From Lachnotalea sp041821265 (lineage in GTDB: Bacteria > Bacillota > Clostridia > Lachnospirales > Lachnospiraceae): a DNA stretch of 64,000 bases. The stretch is taken from NCBI GenBank assembly GCA_041821265.1, contig JBGUEQ010000004.1:62001-126000 (forward strand). Reading direction: 5' to 3'. A program made the position numbers and the translations under genes. Shown piece after piece: positions 63,444-64,000 of the stretch; the stretch's first letter is position 1, and each line of letters opens with the position of its first letter. The notes beneath the pieces were generated by a model. The model searched no databases, was not told where the DNA came from, and was given only the letters and a program-made list of their open reading frames with translations.

Positions 63444-64000
63444 TGGGTTTATTCAATAATGAAAAATGTATTACTTGCGGCGGTAAATTGAACGCATTAA
63501 CAAAAGCAAAATGTGCTAGTGGCTCTATTTGTTCGTCTTGTCTTTCTATTTGTAGTCCTAACTACATGAGTAATATACAAAACAAATCTTTAGAAGACAT
63601 CAAGCAACATATGGACTATATGAAAGATAACCAGTCCTTATATTCTAACTTTAAAGCTACAGACACAGTAGGAAAACTCTTATTTGTAGATAAAATCAAC
63701 CGTTTATTTTATGTTTCTGATTCTACGCTTAAACTATATAATAAAATACCTGTTGTCTATTCTTTTGATAACATTTTAGATTATGAAGTTTCTTTAGATG
63801 GTGAAACAATAACAAAAGGTGGTGCAAGCCTTGGACGCGCCGTTGTCGGTGGTGTTCTTTTTGGTGGTGTTGGTGCAATCATTGGTGGAAGTACTGGCAA
63901 AAGAAAACAAAAAGAAGTAATTAAAAAGATGTATATTAAAATATCGCTAAATCATACATATGATACTTACGCACAACTTAACCTTATAACTACAGATACT
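63444..64000 (+). CDS. DUF4428-like protein, incomplete at window end
   Basis: An open frame from an ATG preceded by AAAGGTGG runs off the window (185 codons seen). Residues 9-37 hold CxxC, C and CxxC pairs (CITCGG, CASGSICSSC), a treble-clef-like zinc knuckle as in DUF4428. A Gly-rich hydrophobic stretch near residues 130-155 could be a membrane or nucleotide loop. Such proteins lie near the lysogeny region of many Clostridia prophages. Function unknown. Confidence 0.65.

Overview
The window comes from a low-GC Gram-positive anaerobe. Single-copy genes (pheST with a T-box leader, queA, an ATP-type pckA, the aro and leu/ilv blocks, a SpoIID-like protein) fit Clostridia, most likely Lachnospiraceae; this is inference from gene content and composition, without a database search.

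Bases 1 to about 31.2 kb are chromosome. In order: an AP2/HNH-like protein, a nitrilase-family amidase, an Xaa-Pro aminopeptidase and an EF-G-like GTPase; the aromatic block aroF-tyrA-aroA on the plus strand; PilZ and queA; pheST under a Phe T-box; a YihY membrane protein and a SpoIID/LytB-domain protein; a glycosyltransferase pseudogene; a structured RNA with its own promoter and terminator that resembles 6S RNA; pckA; leuCD with a divergent LysR regulator; ilvC and ilvN; a lipoprotein ending in 39-bp tandem repeats; an MFS and a ZIP transporter. Intergenic spaces hold clear terminators and two palindromic, repeat-like elements (11.4 and 25.3 kb).

From about 31.2 kb to the right edge lies a temperate siphophage-type prophage, not complete in the window. 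Most of it reads on the minus strand, so the phage order runs right to left: lysogeny switch (62.4-64 kb), early/replication genes (two-OB-fold SSB-like protein, HUH rolling-circle initiator, VRR-NUC nuclease), ParA/ParB-like genes, an accessory pair (DUF4062 protein plus membrane protein), HNH, terminase, portal, protease, HK97 capsid, neck, tail with a -1 frameshift in the tail assembly chaperones, tape measure, Dit, Tal, BppU-like protein, a variable-receptor-like protein with a diversity-generating-retroelement type C-terminus, and lysis genes. A TIR-like gene sits outside the late terminator next to what looks like a host gene 3' end, the probable left boundary. No integrase or reverse transcriptase is in the window.

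The most notable points are: (1) an accessory DUF4062/membrane-protein pair with its own promoter and terminator inside the prophage; (2) a TIR-like gene at the prophage edge; (3) a rep gene with a convincing counter-transcribed small RNA and a leader that can fold as terminator or antiterminator, as in plasmid copy control; (4) ParAB plus a 19-bp perfect palindrome found twice in the prophage, a candidate parS or operator. Points 3 and 4 together suggest a prophage able to replicate or persist in a plasmid-like way.
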